DNA of 64,000 nucleotides from assembly GCA_011634665.1 (NCBI GenBank), contig WAEK01000010.1, positions 1,914,501 to 1,978,500 on the forward strand, written 5' to 3'. Below are positions 1-10,610 of this stretch, in pieces (the stretch's first letter is position 1; each line of letters starts with the position of its first letter). Below the pieces are notes generated by a model. That model searched no databases, had not been told where the DNA came from, and worked only from the letters and a program-made list of their open reading frames with translations. The stretch is from Mortierella sp. BCC40632 (taxonomy: Eukaryota; Mortierellomycota; Mortierellomycetes; Mortierellales; Mortierellaceae). A program made the translations under genes and the position numbers.

Positions 1-198
1 ACTGCAACTGTCTATGCTCTACGCACGACGCACTCTGATATCAGTTTGAATAGTTTAATCACAAGGAATAAAAAGCAAAAAGAAGAAAAAAGACTCTGTC
101 TCCTTTCTTTCCTCATTTGTTCTTGCCACCAACCTGTTTGCAGTAGGCTTTTCACCCCTTTATTCTCTCTGTAACCGCCCTCCTAGCACTCCATAGTT
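1..198 (+). promoter_or_regulatory. 5' flank of the DED1-like gene
   Basis: This is the sequence directly upstream of the helicase start codon. It is mildly pyrimidine-rich from about 95 to 185 (runs of CTTTC and CTCTCT), like the leaders of other genes in this window. No clear TATA box is seen. The call rests only on position and composition. Confidence 0.3.
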
Positions 199-2217
199 AT
201 GTCAGGAACCGGTAGGCCGGAGTTTGACCCATCTATCAGATTTACATGGGCCTCGGACCGACCAACCTACGAATGGAGAGCAGAATATGGCCAGAACGCT
301 GCGCCAGCGAACCCAGAGTTGGAAGAAGAGCTCTTTGGAGAAGAGAAGAGAACCAACGCTGGAATCAACTTTAGTAAATATGACTCGATCGACGTCAGTC
401 TGAAAGGGGGTCCGAACAACTTTTCTCCTATTCAAAAGGTTAGCCTCAGCCCATTTCCTTCATGTGCAACTAGGCGCTCTTTCTTTCTCTTTTCTTCTTT
501 TTTTTTTCTTTAGCTAATCGACACGTCTATTTTTTTTTTTAGTTTAACGAGTCGCCACTTCATCCAATTGTCCTTGAAAACATCGAGCGCATGCGCTATG
601 GCGAGCCAACGCCTATTCAAGTAAGTCTTGAAAATAAGCAGCTTGAATTAGATGTCTCCAAAAGCTACATCTTGATCACTTTTCATTAAATAAAACCTCC
701 ATTTATAGAAAAATGCAATCCCATTGCTGTTAGAAGACCACGACATGCTTGCCTGTGCTCAAACTGGGTCTGGAAAGACTGCGGCCTTCATGATTCCCAT
801 GTTGTCCAAACTCCTCTCCGAGCTTGATCGTTCCCCCCTTCAGAAGAAGCCTCGCCAGTACAAGGCTACCCCACTGGCCCTGATCATCTTGCCAACCCGC
901 GAGCTCAGCACACAGCTATTTGATGAAGCACGCAGGGTAATTTTTTTTTTTTTTTTTTTTTTTTTGTCATTTTTAAGAAGGCACTGAGGTACCAGAGTCT
1001 CTGACCCTATTTTTCTTTAAAAGTTTGCTTACAAGAGTCCGATGCGTCCCGTTGTGATTTACGGCGGGACCCCAATCCCAAGTCAAAGAGAGCAACTTGT
1101 CAAAGGGTGTGATATCTTGATTGCCACACCCGGACGATTGATCGATATGATCAGACGCTCAACTGTTTCGCTGTCCAAGGTCAAGTTCCTTGTTCTCGAC
1201 GAGGCTGACAGAATGCTCGATATGGGATTCGAGCCTACTGTCCGGGAGATCCTATGCTCGACAGACTTACAGAGGGGCAAGAACCTGCAAACAGCCATGT
1301 TCAGTGCTACATTTCCTCGAGCTATTCAACTCCTTGCTCGCGACTTTTTAAAGGACGAATATTGTCGTCTTCGCATTGGCAGGTAAAAGGCTGTTGTCTA
1401 CTTCAAGCCAAATTTGAGGAAGAACGGGTCGCATTGATCGCGTACTGAAGACTTTTTTTTCTATCTTTTAGAATTGGAGGGACAACGAGTGATATCCATC
1501 AAAAAGTTCTCTTTGTGGAAGATTACGAAAAAGAAGAGGTCTTATTGAAGCTCCTTATGACCCAACCCCCGTCAAGAACCATGATCTTTGTCGATACAAA
1601 AAGAAAGGCAGACTACCTGGACGACCTTCTTTTCAGCAAACAGTTCCCATGCGTTTCTCTTCATGGTGATCGAAACCAACGTGAGCGCGAACTGGCCCTC
1701 AATGCTTTTAAGCTGGGAAGAAGTCCTATCCTGATTACTACCTCGGTCGCATCGCGTGGGCTCGATATCAAGAATGTCCTCCATGTTGTCAACTATGACC
1801 TTCCACAGGACATTGATGAATATGTCCATCGGATTGGAAGGACAGCCAGGGTTGGGAACCAGGGGTTGGCGACGTCGTTCTACAATCGACAGAACTGGTC
1901 TATTGCGCCTCACCTCACCAAGCTTCTTGTTGAATGCGAGCAAGAGATTCCAGACTTTCTCAAAGAGTTTGTGAAAAAAGCAGAGCAAGTTTCTAACTTT
2001 TTTTTTTTTTTTTGAAACGAGGCATGTCTTTGATGCACCTCTTGGCTAAAGCTAATGACTAGACTGGTTTGGTGTTTGCATTTTTCCACTCTACAATAGG
2101 TCCTATGAAATTGAAGACTTTATTGATGGTACGGAAGATGCAGCCTTGTCGACTGTGCCTGGATACGGCACAGGCGGAGGATGGCCATCAGATACGCCCA
2201 CGGGCTCGATTTGGTAA
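199..2217 (+). CDS. DED1/DDX3-type DEAD-box RNA helicase, short paralogue
   Basis: ATP-dependent RNA helicase of the DED1/DDX3 group, which unwinds mRNA leaders during translation initiation. Proposed exons: 199-438, 543-620, 709-936, 1024-1382, 1472-1984 and 2100-2217, giving 511 aa. Visible motifs: Q motif (GEPTPIQ, end of exon 2), Walker A AQTGSGKT (123-130), DEAD (241-244), SAT in FSATFP, and HRIGRTAR in the second RecA domain. The segment before the core ([15 protein letters not shown]) matches the DED1 linker, but the long RG-rich N-terminus and the usual C-terminal tail are missing: DED1/DDX3 proteins are normally 600 aa or more. The last intron only keeps frame if its donor is GCAAGT at 1985, since the nearby GT at 1989 shifts frame. 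Convergent with the next gene. Family assignment is firm; orthology to DED1 itself is not. Confidence 0.9.
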
Positions 2218-2501
2218 TTCAATTCTCCTCCGCCCCCTCCCTTTGGGCGCTGGCCTTCTCTTTTCTCCGAAGTGAAGGCAAAAAAAAAAAAAAAAAATAC
2301 ATGGCATAAATCTTTTTAAAAGCAACACCAGAGGACGTGACCCTGGAGTCAAAAAAAAAAAAAAAAAAAAATTAAATGTGTGTATCATTTCACAAGAGGA
2401 GAGGAGAGTAGCTTTATCTTAACCGCCTGGGCTCTATATAAACGCCCAGAGGTGTGCGTGTTCGTGTTCGTGTTCTTCTCTATTACTGTAGCTTTTTGGC
2501 A

Positions 2502-4454
2502 TTAAAGATATTCCGTCTCGCGACCATTCCACGAACGTTGCCTGAGCATGCCCACACGGGAGAATGTACTCATCTGAATGCCAATTAATGCCTCTGCATG
2601 GGCCAAGAAGGCTTGGTCCACCATGACTGAGCCAAAGAAACCAAGCACGTTGGCCGTTCCCATCCGGTCATGGTCTAGCACATGCCAACCCAATTCTGCA
2701 AACTTGGCCAATTCTTCCGGTCGGCGCTCGTTTGTCGCCACAATGACTGGGAGTCGTTCATCATATTTTTCTAGGAGTCGTGCCTGGACCACCTCGACTC
2801 GCTCTGCAATGGCATCAATGGAGGGCAAACACTGAGCCATTCTTGGACCCTTGTAACGAGCTTCACAATATTGGATAAAGTCGCCACGTCGGACATGGAT
2901 TGCAATGAATGGAGGTAAGGGTCCAGCGGCAGGGTTGAGCTCGGACCTAGACTCGGATTCAGCCCCCAAACCTAGCGAAGGAGTAACCAAGACCTTTGAA
3001 TAGAGGTGATCCCGGACAAAGTCTTCGACAGCCTTTGTGAAGTAGAGGTGCTGACCATAGACCTTCCACTCGGGCTTGCCGATAAGTGTAATCTTGTATG
3101 CATTCGAGACACAGACATAGGGCTGACCCTTAGCCAAGGGTTCAAGTCGCTGAGCAATAACCTCCATCCGATCCTCTTCATCCATTGTGGGGTCGCCCGA
3201 GGATTCAAGTGTCAGATCCATCTTCCATTGACGCAGGAATCCCTCTGCCGAAAAATCGATCGAGCGTTTCGAACCAAACCCACAGGTGACATGACACCGC
3301 AGCGAAGCACGGATTGCTGTAGAGGCATCGCGAATTTGATGCAACTCCACAATTCGGATCCCTGTTAGGGTTCGAAACTTGTCTAGATCCAACACTTCAG
3401 ACCATGGTTGATGTTGTTTGGCCTTGTCGTGACTGGAAGAAGTTATGGGTGGGAGAATCAGGGTTCGGTTCATGGCTTTGGCTAAAGCAATCCCGCGTAG
3501 GACACCATAGAACTGGTTTGTGATCCCGGCATAAGGAAGGTAGGTCAAGTACTGGGTCATCTCTGTTGAGTCCTTTTGGTCCTCATCATTGTCAAGGTGA
3601 GTCGAGCGCAACAACTCTTCAAATGGTTGGACAGGTATGGTTGGATTATTTGTTCCCAAATCCTGAGGATCTCTTTGACTATCTGGAATTTCTTCATCTT
3701 CCTCAGGGAGGTCGTCACTGCTCCTCGTGGGCGAAACCACTAGTGCCTCTTTGTTGACATGGTCGTTCTTGTAGTCGTCGGCACCATCCTTGGGACTACC
3801 TTCCTTTAATTGCAGTTGGGGGCTCTTTAACGTCTCTGGGGAGGTATGCATCGAGTCAGTCTCGGGAGAAGTCGCAGGGAGAAGACGTCCCTCCTGCTGT
3901 GGTTCCTGCTGCAGTTGCTGCAGTTGCTGCAGTTGTTGTTGTTCCTGTTCTGAATGTTTTGGAGTGGCCGATTGGTTCTCTTTGGGCCTCTTCATGGTCT
4001 CGATTGAGTTTTCTTCGTCTGAGTGGTGGGGGAGAGCATTCCGTGGCCGACCGTTTTCTCTGCTCTCTGTATTGATTTGCTTGCAGTATGAATCTTCAAT
4101 GACATCTCTTTGGCCTGACGATCCCTGTTGTTGTTGTTGTCGCATTCTTTGTGCCCAGTATGTGTCATCGAGCCCAAACCTCCAACCACGGGTTGTGGAG
4201 GATGACGAGCTGCTGCAGTCTCTTGTCCGGGCATACGAGGCAGGTGTGAGGGAGATGCGACGAAGGACCAGAGTGAGAGACAACAAAAAGAAGAAAGAGG
4301 CGAGGAGGAGCCTGCGACGGACAAAGGGACAGCTTATCCGTGTCCTCCTGTTGCCGCTGCTACTGCTGGGCGAATATGGTGACGATGGGTGTGAGAGAGG
4401 CAGGAGGTGATCCCGGTGCCGGGTATACTTTGGGGATTTTGGAGAGGATGCCAT
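2502..4454 (-). CDS. Type II membrane protein with GDP-fucose protein O-fucosyltransferase domain
   Basis: Single-exon, 650 aa. The frame stays open upstream to 4490 only through a TTG codon; the first ATG is at 4454 and is chosen here. A short basic N-terminus precedes one hydrophobic segment (about 48-62), giving Golgi/ER type II topology. A long Ser/Gln/Glu-rich stem with a CAG-type glutamine stretch follows (about 90-270). The C-terminal half is the catalytic region: PYAGITNQFYGVLRGIALAKA resembles the G-x-x-N-Q donor-loop region of O-FucT enzymes, and AIHVRRGDF is the HxRRxD-type motif that binds GDP-fucose. Such enzymes transfer fucose to Ser/Thr, but many fungal members are uncharacterised, so donor and acceptor are inferred. 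The GDP released is the substrate of GDA1-type enzymes, one of which is encoded at 26.6-28.3 kb. Confidence 0.85.
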   Translation of the reverse strand: MASSPKSPKYTRHRDHLLPLSHPSSPYSPSSSSGNRRTRISCPFVRRRLLLASFFFLLSLTLVLRRISLTPASYARTRDCSSSSSSTTRGWRFGLDDTYWAQRMRQQQQQGSSGQRDVIEDSYCKQINTESRENGRPRNALPHHSDEENSIETMKRPKENQSATPKHSEQEQQQLQQLQQLQQEPQQEGRLLPATSPETDSMHTSPETLKSPQLQLKEGSPKDGADDYKNDHVNKEALVVSPTRSSDDLPEEDEEIPDSQRDPQDLGTNNPTIPVQPFEELLRSTHLDNDEDQKDSTEMTQYLTYLPYAGITNQFYGVLRGIALAKAMNRTLILPPITSSSHDKAKQHQPWSEVLDLDKFRTLTGIRIVELHQIRDASTAIRASLRCHVTCGFGSKRSIDFSAEGFLRQWKMDLTLESSGDPTMDEEDRMEVIAQRLEPLAKGQPYVCVSNAYKITLIGKPEWKVYGQHLYFTKAVEDFVRDHLYSKVLVTPSLGLGAESESRSELNPAAGPLPPFIAIHVRRGDFIQYCEARYKGPRMAQCLPSIDAIAERVEVVQARLLEKYDERLPVIVATNERRPEELAKFAELGWHVLDHDRMGTANVLGFFGSVMVDQAFLAHAEALIGIQMSTFSRVGMLRQRSWNGRETEYL

Positions 4455-4716
4455 GGTAACAAGAGGATGAAGCTGTAGCGAGGAACTCAAGAGCTCTCAC
4501 TGAGTAGGGTGCAGGCTAGTGGCCGAATAACAGACAGCCGAGCAATGCAAGCAGGGCGCAAATAATCAGGGACAAAGTGGAGAGGAGAGAAATGAGGACG
4601 AAGGAGAAAGAAAGAGAGGGAAGAGGGAGAGAAAGAAAAGAAAAATAAGAAAGAGAGAGAGAGAGAGAGAGAGAGGGAGGGAGAGGGAAAGAGAGAAAAG
4701 AGGTAGAGAGCAAGTG

Positions 4717-4765
<49 letters not shown>

Positions 4766-5846
4766 TGCCAGAAAGTCAAGACGGACAGGATCGTTGGGTG
4801 GAAGGGAGTTCGAAATGGATAATAGAGTAGGCACCACCTCCAAATCAAGCCCATGGCTCCATTTTATGGTCGAGAGAGGCAAGAGGCAGGGGAGAAGAAA
4901 CTTTTTTTTCTTCACGCGTCTGTCCCTGTAAAAATAGCCATTGGGGAATGAAGGAACAGTCAAACCGACAGGCAAACAGGCATCAACTGTTATTTGGTGC
5001 ATATCATGCTTTCTGGACTTGACAAAGAAATCAAACGAGCAACAAGGTCGCACAGCTTTTTTTGAAGCAAATCCCTCGGACTGCATCTTTCTCTCTTTTT
5101 CTCTTATTGTCATCTCCATGGTCCATTTCATCCTCATTCGTCATCTCCGGGCTATTATTCCTGGGCTGTCACCCTAGCCTGCAGCCTTTCTTTCCTTCTT
5201 TCTTTTTCTTCCCCCCTTCCCCCTGCCCCCCAGAGACCGCTGACCGTTTGGGTTGGTCCATTCTTGGGGAAATGGACGCCATAGAGAGCGAGCAAATCAT
5301 TTCAAGTCCCGGACTGTAGCCCGTTATTGATTGACTTGGTAGCTGACATCTTAAGCAACTGGCTTTTACTGCCAAGAGGAGTATCCGAATCATCTTGCCT
5401 TCTCGGATAATTACTGCCAGCAAACGGAGATCAACGATAATTGTAATGATAGGTACCAGTGCTAAAAGAAAGAGTATCTCTTTTTGCTCTTTCTATATCT
5501 CAATCTCTTTCGCCCTGGTACTCATACCTAACCATCGCTCTGACCATGAGCAGGATTAGCATAGAAGTCCTGATTTGCTTTGCCTCGCTCCTGTTAGGAC
5601 ATCTGACAGAAATAAGCCCTCTGTCTCTCCTGCTTCTACATTTGTTATAAACTGGCTTACATCATGCTCTCCTACTCGAGGTGTCAAAAGAGACTTGAAT
5701 AAGCCCTGCGCAAAACATAAGGACCATCCATGAACAAAAATAGATGGCTTTTCAGATGACGGAACCCAGAGCTCCAGAACCACTGAGTTAGCGAGAACTC
5801 GCACAGCCACGACTCGGAGGCGAAGCAAAAAGGTGCAAAAGAATGT
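4455..5846. other. Intergenic: CT-rich promoter region and empty sequence
   Basis: No gene is supported here. Plus-strand GA tracts at about 4600-4700 (CT on the coding strand of the fucosyltransferase) and a 40-nt poly(A) run at about 4720-4760 make up its upstream region. From about 5170 to 5846 there are only short chance frames, several of them in pyrimidine-rich sequence. Confidence 0.5.
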
Positions 5847-5927
5847 CGTCAGCAGCAGGATTTGAACCTGCGCGGGAGAACCCATGTGATTTCAAGTCAC
5901 ACGCCTTAACCACTCGGCCATACTGAC
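5847..5927 (-). tRNA. tRNA-Ser(UGA)
   Basis: Read on the minus strand, the 81-nt gene folds as a class II tRNA. The acceptor stem pairs GTCAGTA with TGCTGAC, with discriminator G. The D arm contains GGCCGAGTGGTTAAGGC (A box). The anticodon stem is TGTGA/TCACA with loop CTTGAAA, giving anticodon TGA. A long variable arm precedes the T arm, GCAGG-TTCAAAT-CCTGC (B box). A long variable arm with this anticodon fits serine. No intron. Confidence 0.95.
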
Positions 5928-6048
5928 TACTCCTTGATATTATTTGTCGTGCAATTTACCCCTTGAATCTAATTCGCCATGTTCTGACGTGACTGTTTGT
6001 CTGACCTTACGTTGACCTATTACTCAAAATCTCCCGGCCTAACGCCTT

Positions 6049-6121
6049 GCCCGGCTAGCTCAATCGGTAGAGCATCAGACTTCTAATCTGAAGGTTGCGG
6101 GTTCGATCCCCGCGTTGGGCT
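6049..6121 (+). tRNA. tRNA-Arg(UCU)
   Basis: Intronless 73-nt class I tRNA. The acceptor stem pairs GCCCGGC with GTTGGGC (two G-T pairs), with discriminator T. The D arm AGCTCAATCGGTAGAGC forms the A box. The anticodon stem is TCAGA/TCTGA with loop CTTCTAA, giving anticodon TCT. The T arm is GCGGG-TTCGATC-CCCGC. It lies 121 bp from the divergently oriented tRNA-Ser, so each has its own internal promoter. Confidence 0.95.
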
Positions 6122-6578
6122 TACCTTTTCCTCCTTTCGAGGAGCCGACCTGGTGTCTGAAGAGCCCCAAGTCTCCCAGTTTTTTTTTCTCCGCTCAAAG
6201 TTTAGCCCTCTCAATAGTCTAAAATCGTTACACAAGATTCGATGTAGCTGTGAAAGGCAAAAGGATGCACCCGGAGCTGATTTGTTTTTTTTTTTTTCAG
6301 GTCCTCTTTCTTTTTTTTTTTTTTTTTTTTTACAGGCCCCAGGCCCCCCGTTAGGGGTTTTACTCGTCGGTACGCACCCATCCCACGATCTGCAGACGTG
6401 GCCAACTAGTTCTCAAAATTACACTACCCTAAAACAAAGGAATAGAGAGAAAGAAAAAAAAAAGAAAAGGTGGAGGACAACCCAGAAACGATATATGTAC
6501 TAAAAATACAAATGTAGGGAAAGGGAAAAAGACCAGGTACAAAGAGCACCCGCAGAGGGGGCAAGTCAAAAGCAGGAT
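6122..6578. other. Intergenic with poly(T) runs
   Basis: Contains two long T tracts (about 6284-6298 and 6309-6331). The sequence after the second tract, read on the minus strand, is a short GC-rich segment ending in poly(A), which could be a tailed retrocopy. No convincing gene. Confidence 0.4.
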
Positions 6579-7480
6579 CTACTGATGGAGTGTTGTTGCA
6601 ATAGTAATTGAAGTTGTACTCCGCTCTTCGCGAACAACTTGGGCGTATGCCAATTCTTTTTGCTTTAGCTCAGGCTGAAGAGAGCTCTGTGCCCCCTTCT
6701 CGACGCGGAATTGTTCGACCACAGAAGGTGGGGTTATTCTAGTTCTCTGGCGCTTCTGAGAGTGCAGTCCTAACTCCACTGACTCGAGTTAGCATTCGCG
6801 CCTCTTGGAACCTTTCCTACTCGCAGCTATAGTCTGGTAGGAAGACAATGGCAACTTAGGGAGAAATATTTTTGATTTCACGATCACAATCTGCATCACA
6901 TTGATTACATCGCGAGGTGCTACGCAACGAGAGTTCTCTGCTGTTGCTGTATTGGTGGATGCTTTGCTTTAGAAGTCCTGATGGCTGTCACGCTCTAGAC
7001 TTGATAATTTCTGTCTCTCTGCCGTCCTCTGTTGCGGCTACTAGATCGTCTGCATTGGGCCCCTCTCGGCTACTGGAATTAGTTGGCTGAATTGTTGACA
7101 GTGGAGCGGTTGATATCGAGTCCTACCATATCATCTCCTTAGCCACAGGAACACTGCACAGCAACCAACTCGGTGACTGTCCGTGTCTTTGATATCTTCG
7201 CTACTTGGGTCGCCCAAAGGTTGTCGCCTTCATTGCGTTTCCAGATTTCGTATTTGGTCCATAGGCTTCTCTTTACCGTCCTCGCAATAAAGCTTTTGAT
7301 ATTAGAGCCGAGAAGGCCTCCTCCGCGAATTCCGGCATAGTAGTCGCACTATCACTGGAGATATTCTCTTTTAACCAGATCACATGGGCCTGGGGAATTA
7401 CGGAATCCATTGGAACGAATCTACCTTGAGTAATCCCAACACACTTTTCATGACTAATGGATCAGAGTATAACGTTGCAT
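6579..7480 (-). pseudogene. Decayed coding relic of unknown repeat-type protein
   Basis: On the minus strand the three frames contain coding-like peptides interrupted by stops and frameshifts. Around 7100-7350 one frame reads YYAGIRGGGLLGSNIKSF and continues through WTKYEIWKRNEGDNLW and KTRTVTELVAVQCSCG before a stop. The last 66 codons (6579-6779) form an open tail rich in Gln, Glu and Arg. The conserved-looking Gly, Trp and Cys spacing suggests a once functional protein, perhaps from a repeated element, but I do not recognise the family. The neighbouring sequence is also element debris. Confidence 0.35.
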
Positions 7481-7497
7481 TAGGGGAAGCGAGAAGG

Positions 7498-7722
<225 letters not shown>

Positions 7723-7908
7723 GAGAGAGGTGAGAGGAGAGGGAGTGAGTTGATGCACCGCGAAGCCAAATTGAGACATCGAATTTTCTGGGAAGTCGCG
7801 TTTTGGTTGACGCGTCAAGGTGGCATATCATGTTGACTGACAATGATGGGCGGGAAAGGTCGTATCCAGCCTACCTTTTAGCCTTTAAACGGGAAGGCAG
7901 CGTGAAAA

Positions 7909-8912
7909 CTTGGTTGAACTAAGGACGGTGCTGGCAAAGACTGTTCAACAGCGACCAGGCACAGTCGAAGTAGCATGGGTCCGAGGGACAGTAGCAACTA
8001 AGGCAATGTTCTAGCCGATGGAATTGCAACGACAGCCGCAGCAGAGGCGACTTTGCCCTGGAAAATCTGAATGAGCGCGCAGGACGAACTCACTTTGTTG
8101 GCCAGGTGTGCGGAAACAGAGATTGAGATCGATGTCCGTCAGTTTCTGAAGCGTCAGACATTGAGGAGACATCAGACCTGGTTAGCGCAACGACAGACAA
8201 AGAGAGCTGTGCCAAAAATGGAAGATGTAGACTGGTGATCAATACTGGCGATAATCCACCGCAACCAACAAGTGCGTACGTTCTTCAGCAGCACTAAACA
8301 CACACATCATCGGATCTATAGGGTGAAAAAGTTTTTTGGAGTGATACCTACTGGGAAAGTAATAGATGCCCGCAACCAAGAAGTGTACCCAGATGGACGG
8401 TGTAGGCTCTGCGACTACAACGAAGAGGATAATAACCATGTGTGGAGGTGTCCACCATCTGAGGGTCAGTGAAAAGAGATTTGGGATGAGGCCATAAGGA
8501 GGCTCGATGACTGGGGAAGGAGAGCGGTCAGTGAAGCTAACATAAAAGCTAAGGAAGCATTCGAAAGGCAGAGAAAGAATAACTTGCCAGGATTGAGGAT
8601 CCCTAGATAGATGTTCTGGAGAGGTGCACCGGCCAGTATGGTGGTCAGGGGCCTCGATTTTATACAGGAGAGTCTGGACCCCACCTGATCCTCAATACAA
8701 CGATATGACACAGGCAAGACCCCCTTAGACCTTTGGCTCTCTCTGCCGCGGCCTGACGCCAGCAGCACTGACTGAGAATGGAAGAGTTTGTTCGCGGTGA
8801 CAGAGTCAGTGACAGCTTTGGTAGCCCACCGTTTTGTCAGTTACATTGAAACGCAAGCAACTGAAACGATATGGAAAGAACGCTGCACGACAGCGATGGC
8901 ATAGGAGACGCG
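7909..8912 (+). mobile_element. Decayed 3' end of a non-LTR retrotransposon: RNase H and zinc-finger tail
   Basis: The order of recognisable pieces matches the C-terminus of LINE-type ORF2 proteins. At 7909-8080 an RNase H C-terminal segment reads LVELRTVLAKTVQQRPG then VEVAWVRG; after a frameshift it reads SSN, a stop, then GNVLADGIATTAAAE, which corresponds to the RGHSGNxGNxLAD block with its catalytic Asp. At 8272-8472 there is a basic segment and a CxxC...HxxxC finger (CRLCDYNEEDNNHVWRCP). Downstream comes a helical tail (WDEAIRRLDDWGRRAV) and TETIWKERC near 8870. At least four in-frame stops and two shifts make it dead. The reverse transcriptase and 5' part are absent from the window. 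Confidence 0.65.
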
Positions 8913-9016
8913 ACATGGGATCGCTCCTGGAAAAAAGAAAGGCCCTCCCCAGGGAGTAAGAAGACGATGGAGCAATGGCTATGAGTTTGCGTGCCTTAGG
9001 TCGCGTCGTATTATTG

Positions 9017-9330
9017 ATGGCTAGGAGAAGATAGTTCAGGTGCAGTGGAGCAATGGAGTGTACCAACAGCCAGTGCAGGTCAGTCCAGCGAGGACATACG
9101 ATCAAGTCCCGCGATGTGAACGCGGCTGTTTGTATTGCGATAGCAGGAGGGTCGAATCTACTCTCGGCAGAGTGGAGAATGTTAGAGCCATTTGTCAGGA
9201 CTGTGCGTCCCGCCAAGCATACCTATTCATATTCACAGGAGAAAATCCAACAATCCATGCCTTCAACATTTGTTAGAGATGCAATGGAGGCTCCCTACGG
9301 TACGCAGGGCAGACTAGACTAGTCAATTTG
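9017..9330 (+). pseudogene. TnpB/Fanzor-like C-terminal zinc-ribbon relic
   Basis: The frame through 9053 reads FRCSGAMECTNSQC, then RGHTIKSRDVNAAVCIAIAG, followed by a polar tail ending at a stop near 9320. Closely spaced cysteines followed by R-D-x-N-A-A are the hallmark of the C-terminal target-nucleic-acid-binding region and last RuvC motif of TnpB and its eukaryotic relatives, the Fanzor nucleases. A TAG stop lies just before the first Cys and no RuvC-I or RuvC-II core is visible upstream, so this is at best a fragment. It abuts the LINE relic. Chance similarity of a short motif is the main alternative. Confidence 0.45.
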
Positions 9331-10136
9331 GACGATGTGCGCACACACGATAGATGGTCTCCCCTCTCGAACACATTTGACGAGTTTTATCGCCTTAACA
9401 GGAGGTCGAGATTAAATTTTCCTTCGGTAGTACTAAACTGCTCTGGATCCACATCCCCGGCTACTGGACCTACTATAGAGAATAAGTATAAGCCGTCTTG
9501 TTCATAGGCTTTATTGTTTACTTTCACACACATCCACTCTTGCACGGAGTTAGTACGGAAGTTTTGCATAGAGCTGAGTGCGGAAAACTCAGGGGGGCCT
9601 AGAAGTCAAATTGTGGGCTGAAAAGCTATATGTAGTTAGTACGACCAGATTGCAATTCGGTCTTTGGGCTCCTGACGCACGAATCCAAGGCCCCATTTCC
9701 TAGAAATTCGTCAGGAGGCGTCGAGCGATCATCCCTACTAAGTGATTTCAAAAAAATCGCAAGTTGAGACACCCAACCTGCTTCAATCTGCAAAAAGGGT
9801 AAATGTGTGAAAACATTGCACGATCCAAGTAAGATCAGCCTTCCTTCATCTCGGACATGGAAAAAAAGTACCAAGAACCGTGGGAGACTTTTTTTTTTTT
9901 TTTTTTTTTTTGTGCACAAAGACCTTGTGCTCAAAGTGTTGCTTTGAACCCCATCATCACAAAGGAGGAGTATTGGGTTCACAAAGAGTTTCATTCTTGG
10001 CTCCTCGGCCCTAATTATTATTATTATTATTCTTTTTTTTTTTATAAGTCGATAAATTATGTCTTCCCCCTTCTTGCCTGCCACGCATCAAAAGTAACAA
10101 GGCACAAAGCTCGGATGATGCCGGACCGCCAACACA

Positions 10137-10169
<33 letters not shown>

Positions 10170-10610
10170 TAGAAATAGAGAAGGAAGGGGTGAGAAAATT
10201 AAAAAAAAAAAAAAAAAAAGGGGGCAGATATGCTTAAGAGTACAAGGCACTGGCAACTCCACATTTGGCTAGTGTTAGGAGGGAGGAGGGGACATAGCAA
10301 TCAACTTTTTTTTTTTTTTTTTTTTTTTTTGGCTCCGCAAACCGGACCCCAGAGCTGGGATTGGAAGCTAACAGCCTAACCGATCACACCGCAGCGACAG
10401 ATGAAGAGTAGATGTGGTTCTGAAAGTGTCTCTTTGTTCCACTTCTCCCCCCCTCCCATCGAGTAGCCCATCGAGGCAGAATGCTTGGTTCATGGGACAT
10501 TTTACAAAAACGATCTGAATCCCCCCCACCCACCCAAAAAAGGTCTGTTCTCTAATCGGTCCCGCATATATTACACGAAAAAAAAGAAACAAAGAGGGAC
10601 CATGGGTACT
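9331..10610. other. Intergenic with homopolymer tracts
   Basis: No gene is supported. Long T runs occur at about 9890-9912 and 10306-10330, and (CA)n-poly(A) at about 10135-10170. The 65 bp after the T run at 10330, read on the minus strand, has a weak tRNA-like A box and ends in the poly(A), so it may be a small retrocopied element. Confidence 0.4.

Noticed and set aside
4487..5137. 216-codon minus-strand frame upstream of the fucosyltransferase
   Set aside because: Dominated by poly-Phe and Ser/Leu from poly(A/T) and GA tracts; this is the promoter region of the neighbouring gene.
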